Source of the DNA: Flavobacteriales bacterium
GTDB lineage: Bacteria; Bacteroidota; Bacteroidia; Flavobacteriales; Crocinitomicaceae
Reading direction: 5' to 3'
Assembly: GCA_947375085.1 (NCBI GenBank)
Contig: CANCEQ010000134.1
Coordinates: forward strand, 1 to 8,418
DNA: 8,418 nt
Shown here: piece by piece, positions 1-6,219 of the stretch
Position numbering within the stretch: the first letter of the stretch is position 1
Layout: the number at the start of each line of letters is the position of its first letter
Position numbers and translations under genes: made by a program
Notes under the pieces: generated by a model
Database searches by the model: none
What the model saw: the letters and a program-made list of their open reading frames with translations, nothing else
What the model was told of the DNA's origin: nothing

Positions 1-168
1 CCTGAATATTTCTTTAGAGCCAACCGTAAATTCATCATCAACACCAAATGGATTAGTTCCATAGAAAATTGGTTCAACGGAGGATTAATGGTTGAGTTAA
101 AAGAAGGTGAAAAAGTAGAAATATCAAGAAGACAAGCTATTCGTTTTAAGGAGATTATGAGTTTGTGA
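1..168 (+). CDS. LytTR-domain DNA-binding protein, C-terminal end only (partial at the 5' side)
   Basis: Frame 1 is open from the window edge to TGA at 166-168 and gives 55 residues. They begin PEYFFRANRKFIINTKWI and end SRRQAIRFKEIMSL. This matches the C-terminal half of the LytTR DNA-binding domain: FFRxNR+FI+N, then I..IE.WFNG.L, and a final basic S+..A..FKE stretch. In Bacteroidota such domains usually end response regulators that pair with a YehU/LytS-type histidine kinase and bind promoter DNA as dimers. The receiver domain and the start lie outside the window, so a response regulator is likely but not shown. The stop codon is only 6 bp before the first palindromic repeat arm, so any terminator for this gene would have to lie in the repeat. 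Confidence 0.85.
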   Translation, partial: PEYFFRANRKFIINTKWISSIENWFNGGLMVELKEGEKVEISRRQAIRFKEIMSL

Positions 169-284
169 TTTTTTTTAACACAAAAGAAAACAAAAGGAAG
201 CATCAAAAGACGCACAAAAGTTTTTTTTAGTACTTGGTAGAAACAGCTTCGCTATTTGTTTAGATGAGTTCTTGAAGATTTATT

Positions 285-482
285 TTAACACAAAAGAACA
301 TATAAGGAAGCATCAAAAGAAACACAAAAGTTTTTTTAGTTTGTGTCTGAAACAACTTCATTCTTAAAGAAAAAATAAGTTTACTTATTCTTCCTCTTTC
401 TTAAAAACTGCACATCCAACTTTTGTGAAACTTTTGTTGCTTCCTTTTGTGATATACTGCGAAGCAGTATCTTTTGTGTTAA
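285..482. repeat. Palindromic element, unit 1 (both ends intact, 198 bp)
   Basis: The unit begins TTAACACAAAAG (285-296) and ends with its exact reverse complement CTTTTGTGTTAA (471-482), so it has 12-bp perfect terminal inverted repeats. Inside is a short stem AATAAGT-TT-ACTTATT (374-389) at the centre, and a second stem ATACTGC-GAA-GCAGTAT (454-470) inserted in the right arm. The long arms can also pair with mismatches, so the whole unit could fold into one long hairpin. It encodes no protein. The build resembles a miniature inverted-repeat (MITE-like) or intergenic palindromic element; the family is not recognised. Confidence 0.8.
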
Positions 483-677
483 AAAAAGAAAAAAGTAGAA
501 GCATCAAAAGAAATACATAAGTTTTTTTTTTTAGTTTGTGTAAGATACTACTTCATTCTTAATGAAAAAATAAGTTTACTTATTCTTCCTCTTTCTTAAA
601 CACTGCACATCCAACTTTTGTGAAACTTTTGATGCTTCCTTTTGTGATATACTGCGAAGCAGTATCTTTTGTGTTAA
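483..677. repeat. Palindromic element, unit 2 (degenerate left arm)
   Basis: The inner part and right arm repeat unit 1 almost base for base with an offset of 195 bp. The central stem is at 569-584, the right-arm hairpin at 649-665 and the terminal CTTTTGTGTTAA at 666-677. The left arm (483-530) is eroded: it keeps GAAGCATCAAAAG but lost the TTAACACAAAAG end. That fits growth of the array by tandem duplication rather than by independent insertions. Confidence 0.8.
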
Positions 678-857
678 AAAGGAAGAAAGTAGAAACATCA
701 AAAGTTTTTTTTAGTTCGTGTATGAAACCACTTCATTCTTAATGAAAAAATAGGTTTACCTATTCTTCCACTTTCTTAAACACTACACATCCAACTTTTG
801 TGAAACTTTTGTTGCTTCCTTTTGTGATATACTGCGACGCAGTATCTTTTGTGTTAA
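678..857. repeat. Palindromic element, unit 3 (shortened left arm, compensatory stem change)
   Basis: This third unit is offset 180 bp from unit 2, the loss being in the left arm. The central stem at 749-764 reads AATAGGT-TT-ACCTATT. Both strands of one pair have changed relative to units 1 and 2 (A-T to G-C), so pairing is kept. The right-arm hairpin (829-845) changed only in its loop (GAA to GAC). It ends with CTTTTGTGTTAA at 846-857. Confidence 0.8.
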
Positions 858-921
858 AACCAAATTCAGCATCACACATAAATCCCGTTTATAACTCTGT
901 GGAAATCTTGTCCCCCCCTAT

Positions 922-956
922 TTATTTCGAACTGAAATAATAACGAATTTCGTTAT
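922..956 (+). promoter_or_regulatory. Two adjoining small hairpins directly upstream of the spmAB start codon
   Basis: TTATTTC (922-928) can pair with GAAATAA (934-940) around a 5-base loop. ATAACGAA (940-947) is the reverse complement of TTCGTTAT (949-956) around one central T. The second palindrome ends on the base before the ATG at 957. The two share base 940, so they could be alternative or stacked folds. Placed over the initiation region they could affect translation, or serve as a protein-binding site. A C7 run (912-918), unusual in this AT-rich sequence, lies just upstream. Function is inferred from position only. Confidence 0.45.
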
Positions 957-2195
957 ATGTTATTAAATAGAATATTTATCGCAATGTTCCTAATCGCTAT
1001 GTCAATGGGATTAGGGAAATTAATCTTTTGGCACGACCTAACGATTTTCGAAAAAATGATGAGTTCATTGTTTGATGCCGCTAAAAACGGATTCGAAATC
1101 TCCCTTGCATTAACAGGCGCATTGTGCTTATGGATGGGTTTTATGAAAGTAGGAGAAGCTGGTGGAGCAATTCAAAAAATGACCAAGTTAGTATCTCCAT
1201 TATTCTCAAAAATATTCCCTGAAGTCCCGAAAGACCACCCTGCTATTGGTTCGATGATGATGAACATTTCAGCGAATATGTTAGGCCTGGACAATGCAGC
1301 AACTCCTATGGGATTAAAAGCAATGAAAGAATTGCAAACCTTGAATCCTGAACCTGAAAAAGCAACCAATGCACAAATAATGTTCTTGGTTTTAAATGCT
1401 TCAGGACTGACAATCATCCCTGTAAGTATTTTAGCTATGCGAGCTACCAATGGTTCTACAACTCCCGCTGAAGTATTTTTACCTATCTTGATTGCAACAT
1501 TTTTCGCAACTCTAGCCGCTTTGATTTACGTTGGGATAAAACAAAAAATCAACCTTTTCAATAAAGTAATTCTTTTATATGTTGGAACATTAACAACCTT
1601 AATCGTTAGTTTGGTCATCTATTTAAGTTACCATCCCGATATGGTTCAACCAATTTCTTCCGTAGCGAGTAATGTTACCTTATTTTCAATCATCACAGTA
1701 TTCTTATTACTGGCTATTCGCTCAAAAGTAAATGTGTACGATACATTCATCGAAGGCGCAAAAGGAGGTTTTGAAACAGCAATTAACATCATCCCTTACC
1801 TTGTTGCAATGCTTGCTGCGATTGCCGTTTTTAGAGAATGTGGTGCATTAAACGAAATCGTAAAAGCGATTAAATTTTCATTGGAATACATCGGGATTGT
1901 CCACACAGAATTCGTTGAAGCATTACCTGTAGCCTTTATGAAACCCTTTTCAGGAAGTGGCGCTAGAGCTTTAATGGTGGAATCTTTCACAACGCACGGT
2001 GTAGATTCTTTCATCGGTAAACTTTCTGCTACTTTTCAAGGTAGTACAGAAACAACATTCTATGTATTAGCCGTTTACTTCGGTTCAGTAAAAGTAAAAA
2101 ATACGCGCTATGCCGCAATGGGTGGAATCATCGCTGACATCGTTGGTGCGGTTACAGCCATTCTAGTTGCTTACCTATTTTACGAAATCAAATGA
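957..2195 (+). CDS. SpmA-SpmB fusion-type membrane protein with two nucleoside-recognition (Gate) domains
   Basis: The 412-residue product is an integral membrane protein covering both spore maturation proteins in one chain. Residues 1-195 match SpmA, with the signature NISANMLGLDNAATPMGL at 103-120. Residues about 200-412 match SpmB, with KPFSGSGARALMVE (329-342) and QGSTETTFYVLAVYFGSV (361-378). Hydrophobic segments are near residues 4-20, 45-63, 140-160, 172-193, 203-224, 238-254, 275-292 and 388-408. In Bacillus the two proteins are separate and act in spore core dehydration. Bacteroidota do not sporulate, so the role here is unknown; the Gate family suggests transport of a small solute. 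The ATG at 957 is the natural start because a membrane segment follows at once. The stop overlaps the next gene's ATG by 4 bp, indicating translational coupling. Confidence 0.9.
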   Translation: MLLNRIFIAMFLIAMSMGLGKLIFWHDLTIFEKMMSSLFDAAKNGFEISLALTGALCLWMGFMKVGEAGGAIQKMTKLVSPLFSKIFPEVPKDHPAIGSMMMNISANMLGLDNAATPMGLKAMKELQTLNPEPEKATNAQIMFLVLNASGLTIIPVSILAMRATNGSTTPAEVFLPILIATFFATLAALIYVGIKQKINLFNKVILLYVGTLTTLIVSLVIYLSYHPDMVQPISSVASNVTLFSIITVFLLLAIRSKVNVYDTFIEGAKGGFETAINIIPYLVAMLAAIAVFRECGALNEIVKAIKFSLEYIGIVHTEFVEALPVAFMKPFSGSGARALMVESFTTHGVDSFIGKLSATFQGSTETTFYVLAVYFGSVKVKNTRYAAMGGIIADIVGAVTAILVAYLFYEIK

Positions 2196-2695
2196 GTTTA
2201 TTCGACCGATTTAAGAAGAAAAAGACCGAAGTCTCAAAACCACTTCCGGTAAACTCTTCTGTTGTAAAAAAAGTAGAATTAAAACGCATCGATTACCACC
2301 CAAAAATTCTTTTGGCTTGGGCACAATCCATTAGTGGAAACAAAGATATTTCAGCTTGGTTAAACGAAAACGGTTATCCTGAATTGGTTATCGCCGCTGC
2401 TGCTATTCGTTTAAAAGACGAAGCTAGAACCTGGCTTATGAATAATGGATTTGCGCACATTATGGCAATGATTCACGCTGCCGAAGGTGATGAGAAAGCA
2501 CAAAAATGGCTTTTAAAATACAAATTCGACTTGCTATATCACATCGCAATGGCCGTAGAACACGAAAATGAAAGTTGGATTTGGCTCAAACAAAATGCTA
2601 CTCCCGACATTTTCATTCTAACACAAGAAATCAAAAAAGTAAAAGATATAATCGAAGAAAATCACAATGATATTCATTCTTTTAGGAGAGACTAA
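2192..2695 (+). CDS. Small helical-repeat protein with four 25-residue WL repeats, coupled to spmAB
   Basis: The family is not recognised. The 167-residue protein has no signal peptide or membrane segment and a basic N-terminus (MSLFDRFKKKK), so it is probably cytosolic. Residues 54-155 form four repeats with an exact 25-residue period, marked by Trp-Leu at 56, 81, 106 and 131. Each repeat reads roughly WLxxxGaxxLhxhAhAhxxxDExA, with small and hydrophobic residues spaced for two short helices. An extra Trp at 43 may mark a partial first repeat. This suggests an alpha-alpha solenoid used for protein contacts. The ATG overlaps the spmAB stop (ATGA), and the N-terminus could sit against the inner face of the membrane beside that protein. 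A partnership with SpmAB is inferred from the coupling. Confidence 0.8.
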   Translation: MSLFDRFKKKKTEVSKPLPVNSSVVKKVELKRIDYHPKILLAWAQSISGNKDISAWLNENGYPELVIAAAAIRLKDEARTWLMNNGFAHIMAMIHAAEGDEKAQKWLLKYKFDLLYHIAMAVEHENESWIWLKQNATPDIFILTQEIKKVKDIIEENHNDIHSFRRD

Positions 2696-2698
2696 TTT

Positions 2699-2726
2699 GA
2701 TGTTAGATGTTGGATTATGAATTATT
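2699..2726 (+). repeat. Heptamer repeat (GATGTTN, decaying) directly after a stop codon
   Basis: Three bases after the stop at 2693-2695 come four 7-base units: GATGTTA, GATGTTG, GATTATG and AATTATT. The first two are close copies and the last two are degenerate. The same unit follows the stop of the minus-strand glucosaminidase gene at 6843-6863. No function is evident. Confidence 0.6.
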
Positions 2727-2785
2727 CTTCAAAAATTAACATAATCAAATTAAAAACATAGTTTTACAGAATATTAAAACAAAAA

Positions 2786-2811
2786 AATTCCTGCCATTAA
2801 AAGCAGGAATT
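2786..2811 (-). terminator. Rho-independent terminator of the minus-strand lipoprotein run
   Basis: AATTCCTGC (2786-2794) and GCAGGAATT (2803-2811) form a perfect 9-bp stem with an 8-base loop. The plus strand has A7 at 2781-2787, so minus-strand RNA has a U run right after the stem, as in an intrinsic terminator. It lies 21 bp past the stop of the last minus-strand gene and is the only clear terminator found for the five-gene run. On the plus strand no T run follows closely, so it is probably less effective for the 2192-2695 gene. Confidence 0.85.
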
Positions 2812-2831
2812 GTATTGAATTTCAAGTGTTT

Positions 2832-3517
2832 TTATTTATCAAAGTAGAAAAATTTGGAAAGATTATATTTTTTAGAATTTTCATCAAACCAATGTTTTAA
2901 TTTCGTGAAATCTGAGTCACTTCTTGTATGACTATAGTGTATTTTAAATGGAATATTAATTTTATTAGATTCTGTTACTGCCCCTTCATGCGTCATCCAA
3001 GCATGTGGATTTATTTTGAAATAGACTTCGTATATATCTTCAAACCCTATTTTACTTTCTTCTAATATCCATTTTTTAGCTTCTACACTTTTTCCATCTT
3101 TAAACTCACTATATTCCGTTGTAATCACAAAATCATTTTCGCTAAATAATGTTACTTCCCATCCATTAAATTTTGCACCATCTTTATAATTCATATCAGA
3201 TACCAACATCATTTTATTATCAACTTCGACATATTTTTTCTCAGATGTTATGTAACCATTTTTAAATGTAGCTAAATATGTAATTGATTCTGAACTGTTT
3301 TTTGTTCCACATGAACCAGTCAATAATTGTGTACCTTCTTCATCTAAATAAAATTTAAAATCATCAAACTGAAAAACAGCATCAAATTCATAATCGTATT
3401 TTATAACTTGTGATTGTTCTATTTCATTAACATCTTTATTATCAACGTTTTCATTTTTTGTATCTGAACAAGAATAGAGACTCCCTATAATTATTGCAAC
3501 TGAATTGTATTTTTCAT
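2832..3517 (-). pseudogene. Lipoprotein gene frameshifted by one base near its start
   Basis: The long frame is open from TAA at 2832 up to codons just after the ATG at 3515-3517, but the ATG is one base out of frame. From that ATG the reading stops after MKNTIQLQ. Adding one A to the A5 tract (T5 at 3510-3514 on the plus strand) gives MKKYNSVAIIIGSLYSCSD, a clear lipoprotein signal with Cys at residue 17. The three other lipoproteins in this run have Cys at the same position. The restored product has 228 residues: an acidic linker after the Cys, then a probably beta-rich domain (FKNGYI, NYKDGAKFNGW, SEFKDGKS) vaguely like MORN-type repeats. An internal TTG could start a 163-residue form at 3323, but it would lack an export signal. 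This may be a disrupted gene, an on/off phase-variable tract or a sequencing error. Function unknown. Confidence 0.8.
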
Positions 3518-3540
3518 AATTGGTTATTTATTTAATATTT

Positions 3541-4479
3541 TTAAAATCCACCAGGTATATTATATTCACTATAAATAGAACCACTGTATATAACTGTATG
3601 TTCACCATACTGTTCAACTTTAATAGTGTTTTCTACCAATGAAAATGTTAGTATTATCCTGTTTGCGTTTTTTGCTGTATTATTCCCACCCCAGACATAC
3701 ATCACAACTTCTTTATCATTTGTTTTTGTACCAGGTAAAATATCAAAAATCTCCGTATCATTAACATCATCTAGCACAGTTGTTTTTAAATGTTTACCAC
3801 TAATGCTGACTTGAAATGTTTTCATATATGAATCAGTAACTGTTTTAATTAATTTACCTGAATAATATGTTTGGATTGTCACTTGTTTTTTATCATCAAA
3901 TCCAATTGAGTATGGTATATATTCTTCCTGGTCTACTGGATATTCTAAATCAGTTTCTGTAAGCATATCAGTTAATATTTTATTTAACGCACCAGGAGGT
4001 TTATCTATATTAACATATTTTTCATTATTATCTTCTTTTTCAATAACTGATACAGGTGGTTTATTATTACTATAAGGAGTATATATTGAACCACTATATA
4101 CTCTTCTAAAATTTTCATAATTTAATCCCCCATTAAAACTAATATATACAACATTCTGTGTCAATGGAAATTTAAAACTATAGTAACTTTCATCTGCTGC
4201 TTCCAATGTGTAATAAACAATTTCATCTCTACCATAAGCTCCTTTAGTAACAGATTGGTATGGGAAATTATTTGTTTCTGACGTGCCATCAGATTTTTCA
4301 GTTGTTATACGTAATATCTTATTTGGTTCTACTGTAAATGTCATTTTCATATCAAATGTATCTGATTTGATAACATGATTATTTATATCTAAAACTCCAA
4401 TATTTACTTTATTATTCACTTGAGTGAATGATATTGTGCATTTAATTAATAATATTATTAATAAAGTTATTTTTTTCAT
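3541..4479 (-). CDS. Secreted protein of unknown function with two duplicated domains
   Basis: The first 20 residues are a Sec signal peptide (MKKITLLIILLIKCTISFTQ) with no lipobox cysteine at the usual place. The rest of the 312-residue protein is an internal duplication. Residues 35-136 align with 209-306: HVIKSDTF.MKMTFTV matches KLIKTVTDSYMKTFQV, DEIVYYTL matches KEVVMYVW, and both halves end in YSGSIYxxY (128-136 and 298-306). Many alternating hydrophobic residues suggest beta sandwiches. The linker (about 137-200) is acidic and holds two PP pairs. The family is not recognised. The gene begins 3 bp after the stop of the upstream lipoprotein gene and sits in the same transcription unit. 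It is probably periplasmic or carried to the surface with the lipoproteins. Confidence 0.75.
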   Translation of the reverse strand: MKKITLLIILLIKCTISFTQVNNKVNIGVLDINNHVIKSDTFDMKMTFTVEPNKILRITTEKSDGTSETNNFPYQSVTKGAYGRDEIVYYTLEAADESYYSFKFPLTQNVVYISFNGGLNYENFRRVYSGSIYTPYSNNKPPVSVIEKEDNNEKYVNIDKPPGALNKILTDMLTETDLEYPVDQEEYIPYSIGFDDKKQVTIQTYYSGKLIKTVTDSYMKTFQVSISGKHLKTTVLDDVNDTEIFDILPGTKTNDKEVVMYVWGGNNTAKNANRIILTFSLVENTIKVEQYGEHTVIYSGSIYSEYNIPGGF

Positions 4480-4482
4480 TAT

Positions 4483-5088
4483 TTATTTTTTAAGTTCAGG
4501 AAAGAAATAATAGTTTGAATTTTCTAACATTATCTTGCCTCCTTTTTTAACAAGCTTCAATGTGCCTTCTTCTCCATCATCGTATTTCAATAAAATATAA
4601 AATTCATTATCTTCTCTTTCAATAGAGTATGTACCTGAATACGAATAGCTATCTGAGTATACTATTACTATATTTTGAGAAAACATTTTTCCCTCAAATT
4701 TAAATATTCGAGATGCAAAACTATTTGTAGACTGATCTACATAGAGATTAGTTTTCCATGTATTATTTTTCAATACGTTATTAATATTTACTGAAACTTT
4801 TGTTTTGACAGCATCTTTAAGTTGTATTATTTTTTGAATAGTATCAAAAGAAGAAACAAATGATGAATCAATTTTAGATTTGTATTTTTTCATCATTGCT
4901 TTATAACATGTCGAATCAAGAGTTACAAGTGAATCAAGAGTTAAAATACTATCATTAATTGAATTATTTAAACAATCGCAATATTCTGTAATTGCATTTT
5001 GTTTACTTTCTTCTTGCTTATTTTCTGTTGAAGTTGAGCAAGAATAAAAACTTGCAATAATTAATGTGATTATTAATATTCGTTTCAT
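4483..5088 (-). CDS. Lipoprotein of unknown function, cysteine-bearing helical part plus beta-rich C-terminal domain
   Basis: The 201-residue product starts MKRILIITLIIASFYSCSTS, a lipoprotein signal with the acylated Cys at 17. Residues 33-95 are predicted helical and carry CDC (37, 39) and Cys61, which could form a disulfide after export. Residues 108-199 (NNTWKTNLYV, FKFEGKMF, YSGTYSIE, FYILLKYDDGEEGTLKLV) look like a small lipocalin-like or beta-barrel fold of the kind common in Bacteroidota lipoproteins. That assignment is by pattern only. The gene lies 17 bp after one of the paralogous lipoproteins and 3 bp before the duplicated-domain secreted protein. Function unknown. Confidence 0.75.
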   Translation of the reverse strand: MKRILIITLIIASFYSCSTSTENKQEESKQNAITEYCDCLNNSINDSILTLDSLVTLDSTCYKAMMKKYKSKIDSSFVSSFDTIQKIIQLKDAVKTKVSVNINNVLKNNTWKTNLYVDQSTNSFASRIFKFEGKMFSQNIVIVYSDSYSYSGTYSIEREDNEFYILLKYDDGEEGTLKLVKKGGKIMLENSNYYFFPELKK

Positions 5089-5105
5089 AATATATATATT
5101 TAGTT

Positions 5106-5645
5106 TTATTGTTGAATTAAATTATCATACACTTCATCACTTCCATCTTCTGAACGATATTCGTCTGTTTTTTTTTGATTTTTTTTAATTTGTTCAATTA
5201 GTGCTGGAATAGCTGAATCTGGTATTGGATTTTTTAGAAAGTTATCGATTTCAGACTTAACATGATAACGTCTATCAATATCAGAAATTTGGTCTCTTAC
5301 AGAAGGATCACTACTAAAATTAAATGTTAATGTTTTATCAAATACTACGAAACGAGTACCAAACTGATCTGGTTCAGTTGTATTTTTATACCTTCCATAA
5401 ACTTGACTAGGATTCCAACTATCGTTTTTTTTATCACAAAAATACCATTGACCAACAACAAATTCTGATTTTGTATCTTTAGGTCTGATTACTTTTTCAA
5501 TAATTTTTTTAGGCACTATTGTATTTGGGATTGATTCATTACTTTTCGTTATGTTATTTTTATCTTTTTTATTAGAATTTTCATTATTATCGGAACAAGA
5601 ATTTAGACTCGATAAAATTATTGTTATTGAAAGTATGTTTTTCAT
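5106..5645 (-). CDS. Lipoprotein paralogue B of a tandem pair
   Basis: The 179-residue product begins MKNILSITIILSSLNSCSDN, with lipobox Cys17, followed by an Asn/Lys/Ser-rich linker (18-45). Its mature domain matches that of the next gene upstream. Shared blocks are VPKKI.EKVIR.KDTKS.FVVG.WY (44-68), YGRYK.T, VVFDK.L.FN, I.NFL..P, LI.QIKK and a closing R.S.DGSDE (164-171). Downstream of the linker the two paralogues differ at many residues, while 84 bp coding for residues about 11-38 are identical. The family is not recognised. It lacks membrane segments after the signal and is expected to sit on the outer membrane. The spacing of 28 bp to its paralogue and 17 bp to the next gene fits one transcript. 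Confidence 0.75.
   Translation of the reverse strand: MKNILSITIILSSLNSCSDNNENSNKKDKNNITKSNESIPNTIVPKKIIEKVIRPKDTKSEFVVGQWYFCDKKNDSWNPSQVYGRYKNTTEPDQFGTRFVVFDKTLTFNFSSDPSVRDQISDIDRRYHVKSEIDNFLKNPIPDSAIPALIEQIKKNQKKTDEYRSEDGSDEVYDNLIQQ
5531..5614. repeat. 84-bp exact direct repeat, copy 1 (within paralogue B)
   Basis: This stretch is identical, base for base, to 6105-6188 in paralogue A, 574 bp away. It codes for the end of the signal peptide, the lipobox and the polar linker (residues about 11-38). Sequence on both sides is clearly less conserved, so the identity looks like recent recombination or gene conversion rather than selection on protein sequence alone. Confidence 0.9.
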
Positions 5646-5673
5646 AATTATTAGTTTTTAAATAAAAATATGT

Positions 5674-6219
5674 TTATGGTTGTATTTCTGCATCATTAAT
5701 GTCAATTAATTCATCACTACCATCGGTTGATCTGCTTTCTTCTGTTTGTTTATATTTTTTTATTTGTACAATTAAATCATCAACAGCTACTTGTGATGTA
5801 GGGTGTGCTAAAAAATTATTTATATCTTTAGGTGATTCAAAATATTCATTAAAATCTTCAATTAAGCATCGACCTTGATAAGCCATACTATTATAGTTAA
5901 AGACTAAACATTTATCAAAAACTACTACTTCATGTCCAATTCGATTTACTTGTGTTTCTTTATATCTACCATATATTTTATGATCACCATTATTAGCTCT
6001 AGCATCGTCATTGTAATACCATTTGCCTACAACAAATCCTGATTTTGTATCTTTAAGTCTGATTACTTTTTCAGTAATTTTTTTAGGCACTATTTGATTT
6101 GAGTTTGATTCATTACTTTTCGTTATGTTATTTTTATCTTTTTTATTAGAATTTTCATTATTATCGGAACAAGAATTTAGACTCGATATAATTATTACTG
6201 CTAAAAGGGTATTTTTCAT
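5674..6219 (-). CDS. Lipoprotein paralogue A, first gene of the minus-strand run
   Basis: The frame is open up to 6285, but I place the start at 6219. There it reads MKNTLLAVIIISSLNSCSDN, matching the paralogue and putting the lipobox Cys at residue 17; a start at 6222 (MM) is equally possible. The 22 extra residues of the longer form are Lys/Asn-rich and would spoil the signal peptide. The 181-residue protein has an Asn/Ser/Lys linker and then FVVGKWYYNDD, IYGRYKETQ, VVVFDKCLVFNYNS and a terminal SRSTDGSDE block. One Cys in FDKCLVF and one in QGRCLI are absent from the same places in the paralogue. The gene is nearest the divergent XRE regulator and would be transcribed first. Function unknown. 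Confidence 0.75.
   Translation of the reverse strand: MKNTLLAVIIISSLNSCSDNNENSNKKDKNNITKSNESNSNQIVPKKITEKVIRLKDTKSGFVVGKWYYNDDARANNGDHKIYGRYKETQVNRIGHEVVVFDKCLVFNYNSMAYQGRCLIEDFNEYFESPKDINNFLAHPTSQVAVDDLIVQIKKYKQTEESRSTDGSDELIDINDAEIQP
6105..6188. repeat. 84-bp exact direct repeat, copy 2 (within paralogue A)
   Basis: This is the partner of 5531-5614. Recombination between the two copies would delete 574 bp and fuse paralogue A's signal peptide to paralogue B's mature domain, keeping the frame, since the copies sit in the same reading frame and at the same residue positions. Confidence 0.9.

Larger units (their letters stand above)
169..956. repeat. Gene-free array of palindromic repeats between the LytTR gene and spmAB
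   Basis: No plausible protein-coding frame is present in these 788 bp. Nearly all of 175-857 consists of copies of one palindromic element. A first left arm (TTAACACAAAAG, 175-186) is followed by a degenerate spacer to about 284, then three units ending at 482, 677 and 857. Left arms carry a CACAAAAGGAAGCATCAAAAG-like sequence. Right arms carry its reverse complement interrupted by a 17-base hairpin (ATACTGC-GAA-GCAGTAT). The unit-to-unit steps are 195 and 180 bp. The remaining 858-956 is unique sequence holding a C7 tract and two small hairpins just before the spmAB start codon. Confidence 0.9.

Noticed and set aside
175..857. Possible CRISPR array
   Set aside because: Repeat steps are about 180-200 bp with conserved interiors and inverted arms; there are no short repeats with unique 30-40 bp spacers and no cas genes.
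175..857. Insertion sequence remnant with transposase
   Set aside because: No frame in this region has transposase-like content; at most it is a non-autonomous element.
1172..1450. Minus-strand open frame inside the spmAB-like gene
   Set aside because: It is antisense to a well-supported membrane protein gene and its product has no recognisable features.
1796..2014. Second minus-strand open frame inside the spmAB-like gene
   Set aside because: It is a shadow of the SpmB-like coding sequence.
2832..3323. A 163-residue protein started from an internal TTG
   Set aside because: The same frame continues upstream through a lipobox and signal peptide, so the TTG form is an artefact of the frameshift rather than the natural gene.
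3626..3814. Plus-strand open frame inside the duplicated-domain secreted protein gene
   Set aside because: It is antisense to the better-supported gene and has no independent start context or family match.
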